From positions 315,001-379,000 of the forward strand of contig NZ_JONW01000005.1 of the NCBI RefSeq assembly GCF_000712075.1: 64,000 nt of DNA, written 5' to 3'. Shown here piece by piece: positions 60,904 to 64,000 of the stretch. The position numbers and the translations under genes are program-made. The stretch's first letter is position 1. Each line of letters begins with the position of its first letter. Source of the DNA: Caulobacter sp. UNC358MFTsu5.1. GTDB lineage: Bacteria; Pseudomonadota; Alphaproteobacteria; Caulobacterales; Caulobacteraceae. The notes below the pieces were generated by a model. That model was not told the DNA's origin and made no database searches. It saw only the letters and a program-made list of their open reading frames with translations.

Positions 60904-62217
60904 CTAGGCGTTCATGCCGACCACCCGCTCGACGCCGGCCGTCGTCTGGTTGTCGACATTGCCCAGGTTGACCGCGCCGTAGAAGACGTTGCCCGTCACG
61001 GCGAAGTCGTTGCAGGCGCTGTCGATCCGCACGCCCCAGTAGGTGGCGCGGTCCAGCTGGGTGGCGACGTTGCCAGAGCACGCGAACCCGCGGCTGTTGT
61101 AGAAGCCGATATAGTGGTCGAGGTTCGTCCCGTCGTTCTTGCCGACCGCGTAGATGCGGTTGCCCGAGACGACGGCCCCGTCGACATTGGTCAACTCGAC
61201 GAACGGCTGGGAGGTGTTGCCGACCCAGTTGTTGACGATCGACACGGTGCGGATCCGGCCGCCGCCGGACGTGGTCGTCTTGATGGTCGGCTGCGCCGCG
61301 TACAGCCCCCGGAAATAGAGGCCCTCGATGTTGAGGTTGTCGACCAGCGAGTTCGCGCCGGTGGCGGTGACATCGAAGCCCCGGCCCGAATTGAAGCTGG
61401 CGTCCTGACCGTCGAACTGGCTGCGGGGATTGAACCAGATGTCGCCGACGGCGCCGCCGGCCTGGGCCAGGATCTCCACGTTCAGGTCGGCCTGGTTGAT
61501 CACCGAGTTGTTGAAGCCGAAGCCCTTCACCTGCCCGACGTCACCGGCCTCGGTATGGTCGGAAGGCCCCACGGCCTTGAGCACCAGACCGCGTGAATTG
61601 CCGCCGGGCTTGCAGACGATGTTGCACAGGTTGAGGTTCACGTCGCCCGTGAAGCCCGACGGGGTGGCCTCGATCAGCATGCCGACGGCGTTGTCCACCT
61701 TCTGCGACCAGATTCCGCAGTGCTCGAAATTGATCTTGCCGCTGTTGTAGATGTGGACGCCGTACTGGGCGTTGGCGATCGCGACGTTCTCGACGGTGTT
61801 GGCCGTGAAACTGCCGGTGCGGCCCGTCGTGCTGATGATGCGCACGCCCACGGCGCCGGGGACGATATGGTCGACCCCGTTCACCGTGTAGGTGCAGTCG
61901 ATCATGAAGTCGCGCAGGATGAAGTCGGTCAGCGGGCCGAAGGCGCCCGGCGTGACGACCAGGTTGATCAGCGGCGAGTTGGCCGGGAAGTTGACGGTGG
62001 GGACCAGCTTGGTCGCATAGGTGGCGCCCGCCCCGAACATCTCGAGGCTCAACCTGTCGGTCAGCGTGAGATTCAGCGGCGCGTCGAGCAGGTACGACCC
62101 CTGCTGCAACCGGATCGTCGGACGCGTACCGTCCGGGTTCGAGGTCGCGGCTTGCAGCGTGTCGAAGGCGGTCTGGATCGCGGCCCCCGTGAAGGCCGTG
62201 GGAACGATAATGGTCAT
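60904..62217 (-). CDS. Right-handed beta-helix protein without signal peptide
   Basis: 437 residues of parallel beta-helix character (repeated short strands with Asn/Gly turns: FILRDFMIDCTYTVNG, VVSGNRIYAV, CSGNVATQLD, VTGNVFYG). It resembles phage tail-spike or pectate lyase-like folds, but has no signal peptide and no recognised catalytic set. The start MTIIVPTAFTGAAIQTAFDTLQAAT is like that of tail-spike proteins. Possibly secreted by a signal-less route or phage-derived. ATG 62217 follows GAGGAT. Confidence 0.7.
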   Translation of the reverse strand: MTIIVPTAFTGAAIQTAFDTLQAATSNPDGTRPTIRLQQGSYLLDAPLNLTLTDRLSLEMFGAGATYATKLVPTVNFPANSPLINLVVTPGAFGPLTDFILRDFMIDCTYTVNGVDHIVPGAVGVRIISTTGRTGSFTANTVENVAIANAQYGVHIYNSGKINFEHCGIWSQKVDNAVGMLIEATPSGFTGDVNLNLCNIVCKPGGNSRGLVLKAVGPSDHTEAGDVGQVKGFGFNNSVINQADLNVEILAQAGGAVGDIWFNPRSQFDGQDASFNSGRGFDVTATGANSLVDNLNIEGLYFRGLYAAQPTIKTTTSGGGRIRTVSIVNNWVGNTSQPFVELTNVDGAVVSGNRIYAVGKNDGTNLDHYIGFYNSRGFACSGNVATQLDRATYWGVRIDSACNDFAVTGNVFYGAVNLGNVDNQTTAGVERVVGMNA

Positions 62218-62388
62218 TTGAAAATCCTCAAAAATCAGAAATTCCGGACAGGCGAAATGCGCCGCCGGCTTCTTCCTTCTATGGTCCAGGCACGTCAAAA
62301 TCGGTCGCTAAAGCTTGACCGGTCCGCGCATTTGACCGCTCACGTCGGCCCACCCTAAGGTTGTTCCGCAATCGAAGGGGGACTCGAC

Positions 62389-62925
62389 ATGCAAGCCGGA
62401 CCGCCGCCCGCCTCGCCGCCGCCCATCGCCTCGCCTCAAGTTCCCGCGCCCAGCACGGTGAAGGGCGCCAGCGCCACGATGACGGTGGTCGCCCGCGACC
62501 AGTCCCTGGTCCTGACCAAGGCCCGCCGGTCCGAGAGCGCCCTGGTCCGCCACCAGGTGTTCCTGCGCTACGACGTCGACCGCAAGGTCCCCGACGGCGC
62601 CGACCAGCGGACCGTGCAGTGCGGCTGGCGGCTGCGGGCCTATCTGCAGCGCTCGATCTGCTTCTCGTCGATGACCGGCCTGCTCTCCTGCACCGACCCG
62701 GTGTCGGAGGAGCTGCCCACCGGCGAGACCGGCGCGGCCGACCAGGGCCAGGACCCGGCCCTCAGCACCTGCGACCTCAACTTCGCCCCCGCCCGCGAGG
62801 CCCGCGACCGGGTGATCGCCGCCGTGAGGGCCGACGCCCAGGCTCGGTTCGACGAGGACTACGCCCTGAACGTCAAGCCGCAGATGCTGGCCTCGGGCGT
62901 CAAGATCGCCAAGCCGAAGTCCTGA
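62389..62925 (+). CDS. Hypothetical protein (178 aa)
   Basis: 178 residues: a Pro/Ala-rich N-terminal 25 residues with no signal peptide, then an alpha/beta region with four cysteines (QCGWRLRAYL, ICFSSM, LLSCTDP, STCDL). Family not recognised. ATG 62389 follows GAAGGGGGA. The nearby TonB-C-repeat protein is convergent; the two may work together but nothing proves it. Confidence 0.6.
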   Translation: MQAGPPPASPPPIASPQVPAPSTVKGASATMTVVARDQSLVLTKARRSESALVRHQVFLRYDVDRKVPDGADQRTVQCGWRLRAYLQRSICFSSMTGLLSCTDPVSEELPTGETGAADQGQDPALSTCDLNFAPAREARDRVIAAVRADAQARFDEDYALNVKPQMLASGVKIAKPKS

Positions 62926-62929
62926 GGCC

Positions 62930-64000
62930 TCAGCGCGGCACGGCGAAGCTGAACGGGATCACGACCGGTTCGCCGGTGGTCGTCCCGTCGATGCTTTCAG
63001 GGCTGTAGCGGAAAAGCCGGCTCACCTTCAGCGCCGCGTCGCCGAAACCGTATTCGGGCGGGGATTCCGACAGCACCTGGCAGCTTTCCAGAGCCCCCCT
63101 CGCCCCGATGGCGCAGCTCATCCTGGCCGTGCCGCCGACCTCCATCCGCTGCGCGCGATCCGGATAGTAGCGCGCCATGTCTTCCCCGTTCGGCGTCCGC
63201 AGGGGGGTGTTGGGGCGGTAGTCGATCACCCCCGGCGCGACGACGGGCGGGACCGGCGCGGCGGCGACCAGCCAGGGCGGCGTGTAGGGCCCCGTGGCGA
63301 CGTTCAGCTCGACCGTCGATCCGACCGTCGAGTGTCCTTCCTGGGTCCAGGTGAGCGTCCTGATCCCCTTCAGGTTCTCGAGCACCTGGCGCTCCACCTC
63401 CGGGTCCGAAGGGAGGTTTTCCAGCACCGTGCAGGCCTCCAGTTCGCCGCCCTGGGCGACCTGGCAGCGCAGGCGGGAGCGTCCGGCGACGGGCGGCGTG
63501 GAGGGCGCGGGCGGCGCCTTGGCCTTGCCCGCCCTGCCCAGGGGCGCGGCCGGCGTCCGTCCGGGGAAGGGGTTGGTCAGCCAAACCCGGTCGGCCACGC
63601 CGAGGCTCTGGTCGAAAGCGACCGAGAAGGAGATACGACCGGGATAGGGGGACGCTTCGGCCTTGAACCTGTCCGCGAGCGCCAGGGCCGCCGCTCCGAA
63701 GCCTTCGTCGGCGGGCGCCTGCGCCAGGACGCGGCAATCGCGCAGTACGCCGGCCGGGGTCGGCGTGCAGGCCAGCCGGGCGAAGCCCGCCAGCCCCTTG
63801 GCCTTGGCCGACGCCGGATAGGCCGCCTGCACCTGGGCCGGGGTGGGAACAGCGGTCCATTCGCCCGGCGTCGAGCCTTCGCCTTCGAACGGACGACAAC
63901 GGACGTCGCAGGCGAAACTGACCATGATGGGGATCGACATCGCCGCCGGCGCGCCCGCCTTGCGGCCGGGCGTGAACCGATAGAGCGGCGCCAGCTTCAG
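62930..64000 (-). CDS. TonB C-terminal-domain repeat protein (5' end cut by window)
   Basis: At least 356 codons; the frame is open to the window edge, so the true start lies beyond 64000. The visible part holds three copies of a TonB-C-like unit: GFARLACTPTPAGVLRDCRVLAQAP...FGAAALALADRF; RSRLRCQVAQGGELEACTVLENLP; and GTARMSCAIGARGALESCQVLSESP...FGDAALKVSRLF. Each has the paired cysteines typical of such repeats. These proteins are periplasmic and often of unknown role; some act as energy transducers. An ATG at 63940 is an internal Met. Confidence 0.72.
   Translation of the reverse strand: MKLAPLYRFTPGRKAGAPAAMSIPIMVSFACDVRCRPFEGEGSTPGEWTAVPTPAQVQAAYPASAKAKGLAGFARLACTPTPAGVLRDCRVLAQAPADEGFGAAALALADRFKAEASPYPGRISFSVAFDQSLGVADRVWLTNPFPGRTPAAPLGRAGKAKAPPAPSTPPVAGRSRLRCQVAQGGELEACTVLENLPSDPEVERQVLENLKGIRTLTWTQEGHSTVGSTVELNVATGPYTPPWLVAAAPVPPVVAPGVIDYRPNTPLRTPNGEDMARYYPDRAQRMEVGGTARMSCAIGARGALESCQVLSESPPEYGFGDAALKVSRLFRYSPESIDGTTTGEPVVIPFSFAVPR

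Overview
This is a GC-rich (roughly two-thirds G+C) chromosomal segment of an alphaproteobacterium, most likely a Caulobacter close to strain K31. The evidence is a TipF-like flagellar protein, a Caulobacter-type omega-aminotransferase, an alphaproteobacterial ars cluster, clustered GANTC (CcrM) sites, and a GH47 alpha-mannosidase whose acidic residues fall at the numbers I recall for the K31 enzyme (E121, D249, E365). I see no rRNA, tRNA, CRISPR array, prophage block or insertion-sequence transposase.

Layout. 0-9.5 kb: omega-aminotransferase, site-2 protease, soluble chemoreceptor-like protein, pectate lyase, chorismate synthase, small response regulator, OhrR-type regulator divergent from an exported hydrolase. 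9.5-13 kb: YciI-like protein, PAS/pseudo-kinase fragment and the queC-queE-queD queuosine genes. 13-19 kb: a large TonB-dependent receptor and a periplasmic-type arylsulfatase. 19-24.8 kb: a CBS/pseudo-kinase/receiver protein, the arsR-aqpS-arsC / arsH arsenic locus, and an exported metalloprotease-like protein. 25-34 kb: CPBP protease, a frameshifted membrane gene, a tiny ORF behind an operator-bearing promoter, a methylsuccinyl-CoA-dehydrogenase-like acyl-CoA dehydrogenase, a glutathione transferase and several exported proteins of unknown role. 34-41 kb: serine hydrolase, a DUF559 nuclease gene boxed by inverted repeats, two TetR regulators, and the start of a core cluster (HIG1-like small protein, PduO). 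41-53 kb: etfBA and hbd, separated by about 9 kb of accessory genes (hydrolase, LysR, MarR/FAD monooxygenase pair, patatin-like membrane protein, GH47), then a VapC toxin with a broken antitoxin. 53-64 kb: a second arylsulfatase, feoAB, tipF, two unusual beta-rich proteins without signal peptides, and a TonB-C-repeat protein cut by the window edge.

How the genes fit together. Several genes serve acyl-CoA metabolism: the Mcd-like dehydrogenase, EtfAB (its likely electron acceptor), 3-hydroxybutyryl-CoA dehydrogenase, and PduO, which makes the B12 coenzyme used by acyl-CoA mutases. A second theme is scavenging of complex carbohydrate: pectate lyase, two sulfatases, GH47 mannosidase and a TonB receptor. 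Signalling is rich in degenerate parts (two kinase-like proteins lacking catalytic features, a chemoreceptor with inverted domain order).

The most striking non-coding feature is a set of intergenic inverted-repeat families: a 125-bp element (3 copies), a roughly 108-bp element (4 copies), a roughly 60-bp element (4 copies in two inverted pairs, one pair enclosing the DUF559 gene), a short GGGGACACACACTCAC palindrome (2 copies) and a 123-bp element (1 copy). Two genes (the 25.4-26.5 kb membrane protein and the vapC partner) each carry an apparent single-base frameshift that could be real decay or assembly error.
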